64,000 nucleotides of DNA from Rhodospirillaceae bacterium (GCA_028819475.1 JAPPLJ010000019.1:62001-126000); one strand, 5' to 3'; positions 1 through 9,424 are shown, counted from the first letter of the stretch. Numbers and translations: made by a program. The notes: generated by a model not told the origin, from the sequence alone.

Positions 1-46
1 CGACGATCCGGGGGCCAGAGTCGTCCGGCACGGTTTCGCCTCATGA

Positions 47-73
47 CCCCTTCGACAGGCTCAGGGCAGGCCC
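47..73 (+). repeat. CTTCGACAGGCTCAGG intergenic repeat, copy 1
   Basis: The core CTTCGACAGGCTCAGG recurs in inverted orientation at 3478-3507, where it again lies in a short gap between genes. It looks like a small dispersed intergenic motif of the REP type. Only two copies are visible here, so the family assignment is inferred. Confidence 0.55.
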
Positions 74-77
74 CTGG

Positions 78-98
78 GCCCCGGATCGGGTCCGGGGC
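78..98. terminator. GC-rich hairpin
   Basis: Perfect 8-bp arms GCCCCGGA and TCCGGGGC flank a 5-nt loop. A weak T-containing stretch follows (AATTTGGGTTTT). It could terminate a gene that enters from the left edge. The same CCCCGGAT...TCCGGGG kernel also occurs inside the inverted-repeat elements at 2421 and 21183, so it may be a repeat fragment. Confidence 0.4.
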
Positions 99-125
99 GG
101 CAATTTGGGTTTTAGGATATCGACA

Positions 126-185
126 GACCGGGCGCGAATTGACCGGGCGCGAATTGGCCGGGCGCGAATTGACCGGGCGGGCGTT
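126..185. repeat. 15-bp tandem repeat, about four units
   Basis: Units of GACCGGGCGCGAATT start at 126, 141 and 156, with a degenerate fourth at 171. The array ends 44 bases before the MFS start codon. A second array with a 15-bp period lies at 6601-6675; its complement shares the ATTGACC core with this one. This is a minisatellite; there are no spacers as in CRISPR. Confidence 0.8.
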
Positions 186-228
186 TTCCGCTTGATCGCC
201 GGCCCGTCCCGCTCTTTGACACGCCCTC

Positions 229-1536
229 ATGGCCGACAAGACGCCCGATACGCAAGGGGACAAGCCCCTCTTCCGCAGGCTCTGGGTGCTGTGCCTGATC
301 GTGTTCATCGACATGGTCGGCTTCGGCGTCATCATCCCGTCCCAGCCGTTCTGGACCAAATCCTTCGGCGCGACCGCCTTCGAGGTCGCACTGGTCATGT
401 CGGTCTATTCCGCCTGCCAGTTCGTCTTCGCCTTTCCGCTCGGCTGGCTGTCCGACCGGGTCGGGCGCAAGCCGATCCTGCTGTTCAGCCTCCTGGGCTC
501 GGTCGTCAGCTTTACCCTGGTCGGTCTCGCCGATACGCTGCTCATGATCGTGCTGGCGCGCGCGCTGGGCGGTGCGATGAGCGCCAACATCGCGGTCGCC
601 TACGCCTATGTCGCCGACGTGACGGGCGGCGAAGAGCGCGCCCGCGCCATGGGCCTGCTCGGCGCCTCCATCGGCGCGGGCTTCGTGCTCGGCCCGTTCA
701 TCGGCGGGGTCGTGGCCGGCCCGGACCCGGCCAATCCGGGCCAGATCGCCTTCTTCGTCGGCGCCGCCATCAGCGCCTTCGCCCTAGTCGCCGCCATCCC
801 ACTGCTGAAAGAGCCGGAGAAACACCGTTCGAGCGCCGAGACCGGCGGGTTCCGGGCGCGGCTGCGCGGCTTCGGCCTCGCCCTGTCGATCCCGATCGTC
901 CTGATCCCGATCGCCGTCGCCGGCATCGCCGGCCTCGCCATGGCCGGGCTGGAGGCGACCTACGCCCTGTGGGTCAACGAGGAACACGGCTGGGGCGCGC
1001 GCGAGACCGGCCTGTTCTTCGGCTATATCGGCGTGCTGCTGGTCATCGTGCAGGGCGGCCTGGTCGGGCCGGTGACCCGCGCGATCGGCGAGCGCGGCAT
1101 GCTCTATCTCGGCCTCGCCTTCGTGACCGCGGGCATGGCGGTGGTCGCCGTGTCGGATACCATCCCGCTGGTCTTCGTCAACGGCGCGCTGATCGCCTGC
1201 GGCTACGGCTTCATCGACCCGGCGGTGAGCAGCCTGATCTCGCGCAACACGCCGGCGGGCCGGCAGGGCGCGATCATGGGCGTGCTGCAATCGGTCGGCA
1301 GCCTTGCCCGGATCGTCGGCCCGGCGGCGGCGGGCCTGCTGTTCCACGAGCTGGGCCATAACGCGCCCTACGTCGCCGGGGCCGGCGTGGTCGCCTTCGC
1401 GCTGGCCTTCGCCTGGCGGCGGCTCGCCGGCGTCGAGATGCCGCCCTCTCCGCGGGCGCGCACCCGGGCCGCGGCGGAGGCGCCGCCCGAACCGCAGGCG
1501 GAAGTACGGGCAGAGGCACAAAGCCCGCCGCGCTGA
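229..1536 (+). CDS. MFS transporter, DHA1 (TetA-like) drug/solute exporter
   Basis: A 435-residue polytopic inner-membrane protein of the major facilitator superfamily, expected to export small molecules by proton antiport. The MFS motif A is present after TM2 as GWLSDRVGRKP (residues about 71-81). A motif-C-like stretch, GASIGAGFVLGPFIGG, is in TM5 (about residues 144-160), and this is a hallmark of antiporters. About twelve hydrophobic segments can be counted. The last 35 residues form a Pro/Arg/Glu-rich tail outside the fold. ATG at 229 is the first start before the conserved region; no clear ribosome binding site precedes it, and a tandem repeat lies just upstream. The substrate cannot be deduced. 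Confidence 0.85.
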   Translation: MADKTPDTQGDKPLFRRLWVLCLIVFIDMVGFGVIIPSQPFWTKSFGATAFEVALVMSVYSACQFVFAFPLGWLSDRVGRKPILLFSLLGSVVSFTLVGLADTLLMIVLARALGGAMSANIAVAYAYVADVTGGEERARAMGLLGASIGAGFVLGPFIGGVVAGPDPANPGQIAFFVGAAISAFALVAAIPLLKEPEKHRSSAETGGFRARLRGFGLALSIPIVLIPIAVAGIAGLAMAGLEATYALWVNEEHGWGARETGLFFGYIGVLLVIVQGGLVGPVTRAIGERGMLYLGLAFVTAGMAVVAVSDTIPLVFVNGALIACGYGFIDPAVSSLISRNTPAGRQGAIMGVLQSVGSLARIVGPAAAGLLFHELGHNAPYVAGAGVVAFALAFAWRRLAGVEMPPSPRARTRAAAEAPPEPQAEVRAEAQSPPR

Positions 1537-1630
1537 CCGGGCGGCGGATTTTACTGGCGGGCGAATCGCGCTATGAACCCGCCCAGTACGATCAGGGGAA
1601 CGATCAGGGGAACAGTTGGGAGGGAACCCG

Positions 1631-2398
1631 ATGGATCTGAACGGACATTCGGCAATCGTGACCGGCGGCGGCTCCGGTCTGGGCGAATCGACGGCGCGCC
1701 TGTTGGCGGCCAAAGGCATGAAGGTCGCGATCTGGGACCTGAACCTGGACGGCGCGAACCGCGTCGCCGGCGAGATCGGCGGCGTGGCGGTCCAGTGCGA
1801 GGTGTCGGACGCGGGCGCGGCCGAAGCGGCGCTCGAGCAATCGCGCGCCGCCATCGGCACCGCCCGCGTGCTGGTCAATTGCGCCGGCATCGGCCCGGCC
1901 CGCACCATCGTCAGCCGCGACGGCGAGCCGATGCCGCTCGAAGCCTTCGCGAAGATCGTCCAGGTCAACCTGATCGGCACCTTCAACTGCCTGCGCCTCG
2001 CCGCGGCCGACATGTCGAAGGCGGAGCCCCTCGACGGCGGGGAGCGCGGCGTCATCATCAACACCGCCTCGGTCGCCGCCTTCGAGGGCCAGATCGGCCA
2101 GGCGGCCTACGGCGCGTCCAAGGGCGGCGTGGTCGGCCTGATGGTGCCGGCGATGCGCGAGCTCGGCCGCCACGGCATCCGGCTGATGACGATCGCGCCG
2201 GGCTATGTCGAGACGCCGCTGCTGGAGGCCGTGCCCAAGGATTTCCAGGAAAACCTGAAATCATCGCAGATCTTCCCGCGCACCCGCTTCGGCCAGCCGG
2301 AGGAGTATGCCGAACTCTGCGTCCATATCTGCGAGAACCAGCTGCTCAACGGCGACACCATCCGCCTCGACGCCGGCACAAGAATGCCGCCGCGGTAA
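1631..2398 (+). CDS. SDR dehydrogenase, HSD10 / 3-hydroxyacyl-CoA dehydrogenase type 2-like
   Basis: A 255-residue short-chain dehydrogenase/reductase. The NAD-binding TGGGSGLG motif is at residues 11-18, NCAG at 83-86, catalytic Ser147, and Tyr160-x3-Lys164 (YGASK). The segment RLMTIAPGYVETPLL and the insert after NLIGTFNC match the HSD17B10/3-hydroxyacyl-CoA dehydrogenase type 2 branch, so oxidation of short-chain 3-hydroxyacyl-CoA in the cytoplasm is likely. ATG 1631 is chosen because GGGAGGG at 1618-1624 sits at ideal spacing; a TTG at 1616 would overlap that site. It follows the MFS gene by 94 bases and may be separately transcribed. No acyl-CoA dehydrogenase or thiolase is adjacent, so the precise substrate is open. 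Confidence 0.85.
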   Translation: MDLNGHSAIVTGGGSGLGESTARLLAAKGMKVAIWDLNLDGANRVAGEIGGVAVQCEVSDAGAAEAALEQSRAAIGTARVLVNCAGIGPARTIVSRDGEPMPLEAFAKIVQVNLIGTFNCLRLAAADMSKAEPLDGGERGVIINTASVAAFEGQIGQAAYGASKGGVVGLMVPAMRELGRHGIRLMTIAPGYVETPLLEAVPKDFQENLKSSQIFPRTRFGQPEEYAELCVHICENQLLNGDTIRLDAGTRMPPR

Positions 2399-2420
2399 AG
2401 GGTGGGAGCACCAGACTTAC

Positions 2421-2555
2421 CCGTCATATCGACCGGAGCCCCGGATTCATCCGGGGCGGAGCGGAGAAATCTTTCACGCGCGGAACCGGGTCCGAAGCAC
2501 TTTACCGGAAAGATTTCTCCACTACGCGGCTTCGCCGCTCCGGTCGAAATGACGG
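2421..2555. repeat. Inverted-repeat intergenic element (family A), copy 1
   Basis: The ends CCGTCATATCGACCGGAG and CTCCGGTCGAAATGACGG are near-perfect inverted repeats. Inside are mirrored GGAGAAATCTTTC / GAAAGATTTCTCC stretches, so the whole 135 bp can fold on itself. Related copies are at 21183-21324 and 24694-24822. It has no coding capacity and sits between a stop codon and a tRNA gene. It resembles a MITE or large REP element. Confidence 0.85.
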
Positions 2556-2655
2556 GTGGGGCCTGCTATAGACCGTATCTCGAAGCGCCGCGAAGGGCGG
2601 CCCCTTTCGCCGCGTTGCCATCGGCGGGTTCCCTGTTTATGTCCCACACGCCTGC

Positions 2656-2732
2656 GCGCCAGTAGCTCAGCCGGATAGAGCGTCGCCCTCCGGAGGCGAA
2701 GGTCAGGGGTTCGAATCCTCTCTGGCGCGCCA
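2656..2732 (+). tRNA. tRNA-Arg (anticodon CCG)
   Basis: The 77-nt cloverleaf can be drawn by hand. Acceptor GCGCCAG (2656-2662) pairs with CTGGCGC (2722-2728). The D-stem GCTC/GAGC and anticodon stem TCGCC/GGCGA (2683-2687/2695-2699) enclose the loop CTCCGGA, which gives anticodon CCG at 2690-2692. The T-loop is TTCGAAT. Discriminator G is followed by an encoded CCA (2730-2732). It reads the CGG arginine codon, which is common in this GC-rich genome. Confidence 0.96.
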
Positions 2733-2887
2733 CTTTCCCGCCGCTGCCGAACGCCCGAACCCGGCGCGCCGATTGCGCCCACAGCCCCTTTCGTGGCATG
2801 GTTTTGCCATGCAGCGGCGCGCTTCGCTCCGATGCCGGACGGCCCTGCCGCGCGACGGCCTTCGACACACGGGAAAGGAGAAGGCGG

Positions 2888-3412
2888 ATGACCCAATCGA
2901 CAGCGGCGGTAAACGGTGGCCATAAGGGCACGGCCATCGTGGTCGGCCCCGAAGAGGGCGACAGCTACTGGCAGCCCCTGCCCTCGACCGGGCATATCAC
3001 CGCCAAGATCACGCCCTACACCGCGCCCTACGACGATTTCGCCTCCGGCATCCAGGTGCTGGAGCCCGGCGCGGCGATCCGCGAGCACGGCCACCAGCGC
3101 GCCCACGAGCTGATCTTCGTCTACCAGGGCACCGGCCACGCGATCATCGACGGCGAGCGCCATGAGCTCAAGCCGGAGACGCTGATCGTCGTCGGCCGGC
3201 GCGTGCTGCACTATCTGGAGAATGAGGGCGAGGACCAGATGCGCATGCTCTGGGTCATCTTCCCGCCCGGCCTGGAGGACTGGTTCCGCGCCATCGGCCG
3301 GCCGCGCACCCCCGGCGACGGCCCGCCCCCGGTGTTCGAGCGGCCGGACAATGTGCGCGACATCCAGGACCAGCAGAAGTTCCTGCGCCCGGAGGATGCG
3401 GCGGCGGGGTGA
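2888..3412 (+). CDS. Cupin domain-containing protein
   Basis: A 174-residue single-cupin protein. The first cupin motif reads around LEPGAAIREHGHQRAHELIFVYQG with histidines and a glutamate suited to bind a metal (G-x5-H-x-H-x4-E pattern). The second motif is weaker, around LKPETLIVVGRRVLHYLEN. ATG 2888 follows AAGGAG at 2875-2880 with seven bases of spacing; an earlier in-frame ATG at 2798 lacks such a site and would add 30 low-complexity residues. It stands alone between the tRNA and an opposing gene. Cupins of this size are oxygenases, isomerases or sensors; no specific reaction can be assigned. Confidence 0.8.
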   Translation: MTQSTAAVNGGHKGTAIVVGPEEGDSYWQPLPSTGHITAKITPYTAPYDDFASGIQVLEPGAAIREHGHQRAHELIFVYQGTGHAIIDGERHELKPETLIVVGRRVLHYLENEGEDQMRMLWVIFPPGLEDWFRAIGRPRTPGDGPPPVFERPDNVRDIQDQQKFLRPEDAAAG

Positions 3413-3477
3413 AGTCGCCAATTCTCAAGAAAGTCTCGTTCAACCCCGCCTTCCTGACGGACCGCCGCGCCGCCGAG

Positions 3478-3507
3478 GGCTTGTCCTGAGCCTGTCGAAG
3501 GGCCTGC
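3478..3507 (-). repeat. CTTCGACAGGCTCAGG intergenic repeat, copy 2
   Basis: The reverse complement carries CCCTTCGACAGGCTCAGGACAAG, matching the motif at 47-73. It lies between the convergent cupin and histidine phosphatase genes. Confidence 0.55.
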
Positions 3508-3543
3508 CGGTCCGAGGCGCCGCGCCCGGGCCGGATAACGGTC

Positions 3544-4143
3544 TCAGCGCCGGGGGCCGATGAGGATTTCGCCGACCACGGAGATCGTGCCGTCGCGCCC
3601 GATCCCGAGCAGCAGAACCTCGCCCGAGGCGACGCCGAGGCCGGTGAGCGCCCGGATGTTCACATAATGGGTGACGAGGATGACGGTCTCTCCCGGCGGC
3701 AGGCCGGACAGGAACTGCTGCAAGCCGGCGGTCTGCCGGTCGGAACGGGCCGGGTTCCGGAAGAACGAGTTGAGCGCGGGCAGGTCCTCGACCGGGCCGA
3801 GGCCGAGGAGCCGGGCCGTGTCGCGGCAGCGGCACCACTGGCTGGTGAGGACCCGGTCGACGCGCACGCCGGCGGCCCGGATCGCCGCGCCGATCTCCCG
3901 CGCCTGTTCCCAGCCCCGCGCGCCGAGATTGCGCTGGGTGGCGCAGTCGTCGAGCGCGAACGAGGCGGAGTCCCCGGTTCCGGGCGCGTCGGCGTGGCGC
4001 ATGATGGCGACGATGCCGGGCTCGGACAGGCGGGCGAAGCGCGCGTCGGCGGCGGCCGGCGCAGACGAGAGCAAGAGGGCCGCCAGAGAGGCGACGGCGA
4101 GAAGCCGGCGCGTCATCGGCAGGTGAAGGAGGCGAAGGGACAT
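3544..4143 (-). CDS. Periplasmic histidine phosphatase superfamily protein
   Basis: A 199-residue protein. The N-terminus has a basic start and a hydrophobic core ending in SSAPAAADA, a signal peptide with likely cleavage near residue 33, so it is probably exported. The RHG-type motif is IMRHAD with Arg49-His50, the phosphohistidine nucleophile. VLTSQWCRCRDTARLL and VILVTHYVNI carry the other conserved arginine and histidine. This layout fits small SixA/phosphoglycerate mutase-like phosphatases. An in-frame ATG at 4116 is an alternative start that keeps the signal peptide. The gene is monocistronic, convergent with the cupin gene, and the substrate is unknown. Confidence 0.82.
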   Translation of the reverse strand: MSLRLLHLPMTRRLLAVASLAALLLSSAPAAADARFARLSEPGIVAIMRHADAPGTGDSASFALDDCATQRNLGARGWEQAREIGAAIRAAGVRVDRVLTSQWCRCRDTARLLGLGPVEDLPALNSFFRNPARSDRQTAGLQQFLSGLPPGETVILVTHYVNIRALTGLGVASGEVLLLGIGRDGTISVVGEILIGPRR

Positions 4144-4354
4144 TCGGGTCTTTTACAGGATATCGCCGGCGATGCCGACCACGCCGCGCGCCGCCGGCGC
4201 CCGAGCCGGTCGGCGGCGGCGCCCGAGCCGGTCGTCGTCAGCCGGGACGCAGTTCCGCGATTCATCGCCTTGCGTTGCCTGGGGGTTGACGGGCGCGATA
4301 AAGAACATTAAATGAACAAAGGGCGGCACGGATCGGCCTGCCCGCCGGTCACGC

Positions 4355-4617
4355 CATGACGAATCATGACATTTCCTGACATCGCCGCACATCCCCTTCA
4401 AGGACCCCGTTCGAGTTCCCCCTCCCCTTGGGGGAGGGGGTTAGGGGGAGGGGTATGCGGCGGCGGGCAACCCCTCCCCCAAGGGGAGGGGGATTCGGTC
4501 AGCGCCCCTTTTGCAGAGGAATCCAACGCGCGGGCGTCGCCGGACCTGAGGCCCGGAATTTGGCCGGAAACGGAGAAACATGACGAATCATGACAAAACA
4601 TGACACATCATGACACC
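4355..4617. repeat. Composite intergenic element (family B), copy A with nested GC-rich palindrome
   Basis: Both ends carry arrays of CATGACGAATCATGACA-like motifs. The interior shares long matches with the reverse complement of 24465-24672, for example TTTTGCAGAGGAATCC, CCGGACCTGAGGCC and GGCCGGAAACGGAGAAACATG. Compared with that copy, this one has an extra segment at 4418-4492 made of CCCCCTCCCC / GGGGAGGGGG palindromes, which looks like a second element inserted into the first. It sits just beyond the aroC stop codon and fills the 483-bp gap between aroC and the phosphatase gene. No gene is seen here. Confidence 0.85.
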
Positions 4618-4626
4618 CGCAGGCGG

Positions 4627-5712
4627 CTACCGCCCCTGTTGCCCCAGGTGGCGCAGCCAGTGGTCGGCGAGGACGCAGGCCATCATGGCCTCGCCGATCG
4701 GCACCGCGCGAATGCCGACGCAGGGATCGTGCCGGCCCTTCGTGACGGCGGTGGCGTCCTCGCCGGCGACCGTGACGGTGGGCCGCGGCAGGGGCAGCGA
4801 CGAGGTCGGCTTGACGGCGAATCGCACGACCAGCGGTTCGCCGTTGGTGATGCCGCCCAGCGTGCCGCCGGCCCGGTTGCTGTCGAACACCATGGCGCCG
4901 TCTTCCATATGCATGGTGTCGTGGGCGTCCTCGCCGGGCAGCGCCGCGCCGGCGAAGCCGTCGCCGATCTCGACCGCCTTGACCGCGTTGATCGACATCA
5001 TCGCCTTGGCGAGGTCGGCGTCCATCTTGTCGTAGACCGGCTCGCCCAGGCCGGCGGGCACGCCCTCGCCGTGGATTTCCAGCACCGCCCCGGCCGAGGA
5101 GCCGGCCTTGCGCACGTCGCTCAGGAAGCGCTCCCACTCGGGCACGGCCGCCGCGTCCGGGCACCAGAAGGGGTTGTCGGCGACGATGTCCCAGTCCCAG
5201 CGCGCGCGGTCGATGTCCAGCGATCCCATCTTCACCATCGCGCCGCGGATGCGGAAGGCGCCGCCCCAGGCCGCCTTCAGGACCTGCCGGGCGACCGCAC
5301 CGGCGGCGACCCGCATGGCGGTTTCGCGCGCCGAGGCCCGGCCGCTGCCGCGATAGTCGCGGATGCCGTATTTCTTCCAGTAGGTGAAATCGGCGTGGCC
5401 GGGCCGGAACAGGTCCTTGACCTCGGCATAGTCCCGCGGGCGCTGGTCGACATTCTCGACGATCAGGCTGACCGGCGTGCCGGTGGTCAGCCCCTCGAAG
5501 GTGCCGGAGAGGATGCGCACCTTGTCCGGCTCCTTGCGCTGGGTGACGAATTTCGACCCGCCCGGCCGGCGCCTGTCGAGCCAGGGCTGGATATCGTCCT
5601 CGGTCAGCGGCAGGCGCGGCGGCACGCCGTCGACCACGCCGCCGATGGCGGGCCCGTGGCTCTCGCCCCAGGTGGTGAACCGGAACGCCGTGCCGAAGGC
5701 GTTGCCGGGCAT
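4627..5712 (-). CDS. aroC: Chorismate synthase
   Basis: A 361-residue enzyme converting 5-enolpyruvylshikimate-3-phosphate to chorismate, the last step of the shikimate pathway, with reduced FMN. Family signatures are [14 protein letters not shown] near the N-terminus, [30 protein letters not shown] in the middle, and [25 protein letters not shown] towards the C-terminus, where the FMN-binding region lies. Length is typical. The ATG at 5712 begins two bases after the fabI stop (TGA, 5717-5715), so the two genes are almost certainly cotranscribed. A longer upstream frame lies inside fabI and is not needed. aroA is 4.3 kb away on the other strand. Confidence 0.97.
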   Translation of the reverse strand: MPGNAFGTAFRFTTWGESHGPAIGGVVDGVPPRLPLTEDDIQPWLDRRRPGGSKFVTQRKEPDKVRILSGTFEGLTTGTPVSLIVENVDQRPRDYAEVKDLFRPGHADFTYWKKYGIRDYRGSGRASARETAMRVAAGAVARQVLKAAWGGAFRIRGAMVKMGSLDIDRARWDWDIVADNPFWCPDAAAVPEWERFLSDVRKAGSSAGAVLEIHGEGVPAGLGEPVYDKMDADLAKAMMSINAVKAVEIGDGFAGAALPGEDAHDTMHMEDGAMVFDSNRAGGTLGGITNGEPLVVRFAVKPTSSLPLPRPTVTVAGEDATAVTKGRHDPCVGIRAVPIGEAMMACVLADHWLRHLGQQGR

Positions 5713-5714
5713 GG

Positions 5715-6542
5715 TCAGTCCGTCCCGCGCGCTTCGGCGATCAGGTCGGGCGCGTCGATCGCCTTCATGCCGACGACGTGATAGCCGCTGTCGACATGAT
5801 GGACCTCGCCGGTCACGCCGGTCGACAGGCCGGAAAGCAGATACAGGCCGGCGCCGCCGACCTGGTCGGTGGTCACGTTGCGGCGCAGCGGCGCGTTGTC
5901 GGCGTTCCATTTCAGGATATAGCGGAAGTCGCCAATGCCCGAGGCCGCCAGCGTCTTGATCGGCCCGGCCGAGATGGCGTTGACCCTGATGCCCCGGTCG
6001 CCGAGGTCGACGGCGAGATATTTCACGCTCGCCTCCAGCGCCGCCTTGGCGACGCCCATCACGTTGTAGTGCGGCATGACCCGCTCGGCGCCGTAGTAGG
6101 TCAGCGTGAGCAGGCTGCCGCCGTCGTTCATCATGGCGGCGGCGCGGCGGCAGACGTCGGTGAAGGAATAGCAGGAGACCAGCATCGAGCGGACGAAATT
6201 GTCCTTCGAGGTCTGGAGATACTTGCCCTTCAGCTCGTCCTTGTCGGCGTAGGCGATGGCGTGGACGACGAAATCGAGGCGGCCCCAGGCACGCTCGACC
6301 GCCGCGAAGGTCGAATCGAGGGACTCATCCTCGGTGACGTCGCAGGGCAGGACGAGCGTCGCGCCGACGCTTTCCGCGAGCGGGCGCACGCGGCGTTCGA
6401 GCGCCTCGCCCTGGAAGGTGAAGGCCAGTTCCGCGCCCTGGTCCGCCACGGCCCGGGCGATACCCCAGGCGATCGACCGGTCGTTGGCGACGCCCATAAC
6501 GAGGCCGCGCCTGCCGGCCATAAGTCCCGCTTGTGCGGTCAT
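5715..6542 (-). CDS. fabI: Enoyl-[acyl-carrier-protein] reductase (NADH)
   Basis: A 275-residue SDR-type enoyl-ACP reductase that reduces trans-2-enoyl-ACP in each round of fatty acid elongation. The cofactor region reads [17 protein letters not shown] (residues 13-29), with the SIAWGIA signature of FabI in place of the usual glycine-rich loop. Catalytic Tyr159-x6-Lys166 lies in [15 protein letters not shown]. Length and ends are normal. It is the first gene of a fabI-aroC pair reading leftwards. The region upstream of its ATG (6543-6753) is shared with the divergent YihY gene and holds a tandem repeat. It is expected to be essential and the target of FabI inhibitors. Confidence 0.97.
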   Translation of the reverse strand: MTAQAGLMAGRRGLVMGVANDRSIAWGIARAVADQGAELAFTFQGEALERRVRPLAESVGATLVLPCDVTEDESLDSTFAAVERAWGRLDFVVHAIAYADKDELKGKYLQTSKDNFVRSMLVSCYSFTDVCRRAAAMMNDGGSLLTLTYYGAERVMPHYNVMGVAKAALEASVKYLAVDLGDRGIRVNAISAGPIKTLAASGIGDFRYILKWNADNAPLRRNVTTDQVGGAGLYLLSGLSTGVTGEVHHVDSGYHVVGMKAIDAPDLIAEARGTD

Positions 6543-6600
6543 GTAGCGAATTCGTCCATGCTGCCGAAAAGCGGGTGCATCCTACACCGCGCGGACCACC

Positions 6601-6675
6601 GGTCAATCGGAGGGCGGTCAATCAGAGGGCGGTCAATCAAAGGGCGGTCAATCGGAGGGCGTTCTATCGGCAGGC
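6601..6675. repeat. 15-bp tandem repeat, five units
   Basis: GGTCAATCGGAGGGC is repeated at 6601, 6616, 6631 and 6646 with one or two changes, and a diverged fifth unit is at 6661. It lies in the divergent promoter region of fabI and the YihY gene. Its complement shares the ATTGACC core and the 15-bp period with the array at 126-185. The copy number could vary between strains. Confidence 0.85.
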
Positions 6676-6753
6676 GCTCGATTGCGCGACACGGCCGGCG
6701 AAGCGGGGTATGGTCGCTTGCCGGTCCAATCGGGGAGAACCAGCGCGCCGGGC

Positions 6754-8082
6754 ATGACGGAAGCCGGAGCCAGCAGCGAAAGCCGCAACGAAAACCGGGG
6801 CGCCGCCGCAGGGCGGGTGCTTCGGGCCGCGGGCGATTTCTGCGCCTATCTCTGCCTGCGTTTCTGGAAGGACCACAATTTCAGCGCAGCGGCCTCGCTC
6901 AGCTACACCACCCTGCTCGCCGTCGTGCCGCTGGCCGCCATCGGCTTCTCGATCCTGGCCGCCTTCCCGGTGTTCGACCGGATCCGGTCCGACCTGCTGG
7001 CCTTCATCCTCGAGATATTCCTGCCGCAGAATGTCGAGGCGGTGCGCGGCCAGTTCGACCTGTTCCTGCGCAACACGCGGGAGTTGACCGCGGTCGGCAC
7101 AGTCGCGCTGGCGGTCACGGCGGTCATTCTGCTCGATACGGTCGATACCTGGTTCAACCGCATCTGGCGCCAGCCGGAGGTCCGGCCGCTGGTCCAGCGC
7201 ATGACCATGTACTGGGCGGTGCTCACGGTCACGCCGCTGCTCGCCGGCGGCAGTATCGCGATCTCCACCTACCTGTTCGCGCAGGCCAATCTGGGCATCG
7301 CGGAGGGCAACTGGATCCAGAGCACCGCCGTCAGCTGGCTGCCGCCGCTGCTGCTCTTCGGGTCCTTCGCCGTGGCCTACATGGTCATTCCCTACCGCAA
7401 GGTCCGGCTTGGCTACGCCGCGCTCGGCGCGCTGGTCGCGCTGCTGCTCTACGACGGGCTGAAATGGGGCTTTTCCCTCTATTTCCGCGCTTTCCCGTCC
7501 TACGAAACGCTGTATGGCGCGCTGTCCTACATCCCGCTGCTGCTGATCTGGATGTATCTGGTGTGGTGCGCGGTCCTGTTCGGGGCGCAGACCGCAGCGG
7601 CGCTGCCCGAATGGCTGGCCCTGCAGCGCCACGGGCCGCCCGGCGAGGGCCGCATGACGCGACGGCTCGTCCAGGCGATGGTCATCCTGCACGGGCTCTA
7701 CCGCGCCGGCGAGACCGGCCGGCCGGTCGATACCGAGACGCTGCTCGACCCGCTGCCCGATTCCGCCGAACTGCTGGAGCCGTTGCTCGAGCAGCTCGAA
7801 GCCCTGCACTACGTCGCGCGCTCCAACGAGGACGCCTGGATTCTGTCGCGGGATCCGGCCGCGCTGACCGTCTACGAGATCGCCCGCGACCTCGGAATCA
7901 CCATCCGGCCCGGACTGGGCGAGCTGGAAGAAGAGGCAGTCTGGACGGACCGGCTGGACGGCCTGATTGCGCGCTCGGAAACGGCGCAACGGTCCGCGCT
8001 GGACGTATCGCTGCGCGATCTGTTCGGCGCCGGCGGAACCGGCGGGTCGAACGAGTCGGCGAAACCGGAAGGGCCCGGATAA
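6754..8082 (+). CDS. YihY/BrkB family inner-membrane protein
   Basis: A 442-residue protein. The N-terminal 270 residues hold six hydrophobic segments with the family hallmarks FSAAASLSYTTLLAVVPLAA, TWFNRIW, and YETLYGALSYIPLLLIWMYLVWCAVLFGAQ. The C-terminal 150 residues are soluble and resemble the winged-helix-like tail found in many alphaproteobacterial members (LLDPLPDSAELLEPLLEQLEAL...). The family was once called ribonuclease BN in error; its actual role is unclear and possibly transport-related. ATG 6754 is chosen over an in-frame TTG at 6682 that would add 24 unconserved residues; GGGGAG at 6732-6737 is rather distant. The start is moderately certain. Confidence 0.85.
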   Translation: MTEAGASSESRNENRGAAAGRVLRAAGDFCAYLCLRFWKDHNFSAAASLSYTTLLAVVPLAAIGFSILAAFPVFDRIRSDLLAFILEIFLPQNVEAVRGQFDLFLRNTRELTAVGTVALAVTAVILLDTVDTWFNRIWRQPEVRPLVQRMTMYWAVLTVTPLLAGGSIAISTYLFAQANLGIAEGNWIQSTAVSWLPPLLLFGSFAVAYMVIPYRKVRLGYAALGALVALLLYDGLKWGFSLYFRAFPSYETLYGALSYIPLLLIWMYLVWCAVLFGAQTAAALPEWLALQRHGPPGEGRMTRRLVQAMVILHGLYRAGETGRPVDTETLLDPLPDSAELLEPLLEQLEALHYVARSNEDAWILSRDPAALTVYEIARDLGITIRPGLGELEEEAVWTDRLDGLIARSETAQRSALDVSLRDLFGAGGTGGSNESAKPEGPG

Positions 8083-8128
8083 CCGGCTCCCGGCGGGCCG
8101 GGCGGCTATCGCGGCAAACGCACCCGGT

Positions 8129-8623
8129 TCAGGTGGCGACGACCGACCAGGGGCGTCCCTTCGTCCGGCAGCGGCGGCCTTCTACGGTTTCCGTCCGGCC
8201 GTCGGAGAGTTCCGTCGTCTCGGTGAAATTGCGGCAGCGCCAGACCCTGCCCCGGCGGTCCTTGAACCGGTACGGCGGCGAGGTCGGGGTGACGAACCCG
8301 CGGTTGCCCGAACGCTTGTTGCGCCAGCCATGCCGCCGGCCGGTCCTGCCCCGCTCCATCGCTTCCTGGGCGTTCGAATCCGCCATTTCGCGGTCCTTGC
8401 GGTCGAGCGCGGCGCCGATCCGGCTGCCGATAAAGCCGCCGACCAGTCCGCCGATCGCCGCGCCGGCCAGGCGGCCGCTCGTGTCGCCCTTGCGGGCCAG
8501 CGCCGCTCCGGCGAGTCCACCGATCACGGCGCCGCCCGCCGCCCCGGCCATTTCCTTGTTCGCCGTGCAGCCCGCAAGGACGAGGGCAGCGCTCAAACCA
8601 ACGGCCAGAAACGTGTTGCGCAC
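8129..8623 (-). CDS. Glycine-zipper outer-membrane lipoprotein (17 kDa surface antigen-like)
   Basis: A 164-residue lipoprotein. The signal peptide VRNTFLAVGLSAALVLAGC ends in a clear LAGC lipobox, with Cys19 as the lipidation site (counted from the GTG start). Residues 25-70 are an alternating Gly/Ala glycine zipper (GAAGGAVIGGLAGAAL ... GAAIGGLVGGFIGSRIGAAL), which inserts in or packs on membranes. The C-terminal 70 residues are basic with two cysteines. GTG at 8623 is chosen because it begins directly at the signal peptide and is preceded by GGGAGA with good spacing; no ATG fits. Such proteins are usually outer-membrane structural lipoproteins. It is convergent with the YihY gene. Confidence 0.85.
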   Translation of the reverse strand: MRNTFLAVGLSAALVLAGCTANKEMAGAAGGAVIGGLAGAALARKGDTSGRLAGAAIGGLVGGFIGSRIGAALDRKDREMADSNAQEAMERGRTGRRHGWRNKRSGNRGFVTPTSPPYRFKDRRGRVWRCRNFTETTELSDGRTETVEGRRCRTKGRPWSVVAT

Positions 8624-8833
8624 CGTTCGATCTCCCGTTTTCCAAGCGAATCCGGCAGGCTGCGCGAACCGCACGGCATCCGCGGTCCGCTGCCTGTTTG
8701 ATTTGCTGTACGCAGGAAGCGCCGATAACCGTCGCCGGAAAACACGCGGGAGGCAGTCACCCGTCCGCCGCGGCGTTCCCCGGGCTTTCCCACCGGTATC
8801 CCCGGAGGTGCGGATCGGCCTATAGTATCCGCC

Positions 8834-9424
<591 letters not shown>

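Noticed and set aside
126-185. Possible CRISPR array
   Set aside because: The 15-bp units are contiguous with no spacers, and no cas genes are present. The same holds for 6601-6675.
4418-4492. Rho-independent terminator for aroC
   Set aside because: The palindromes are strong but lie 135 bases beyond the aroC stop, lack a T-tract and belong to a repeat element, so an element is the better reading.
5778-8825. A 1015-codon open frame on the plus strand over fabI, YihY and lipoprotein genes
   Set aside because: It runs antisense or out of frame across well-recognised genes and has an Arg/Gly/Pro-rich composition typical of shadow frames in GC-rich DNA.
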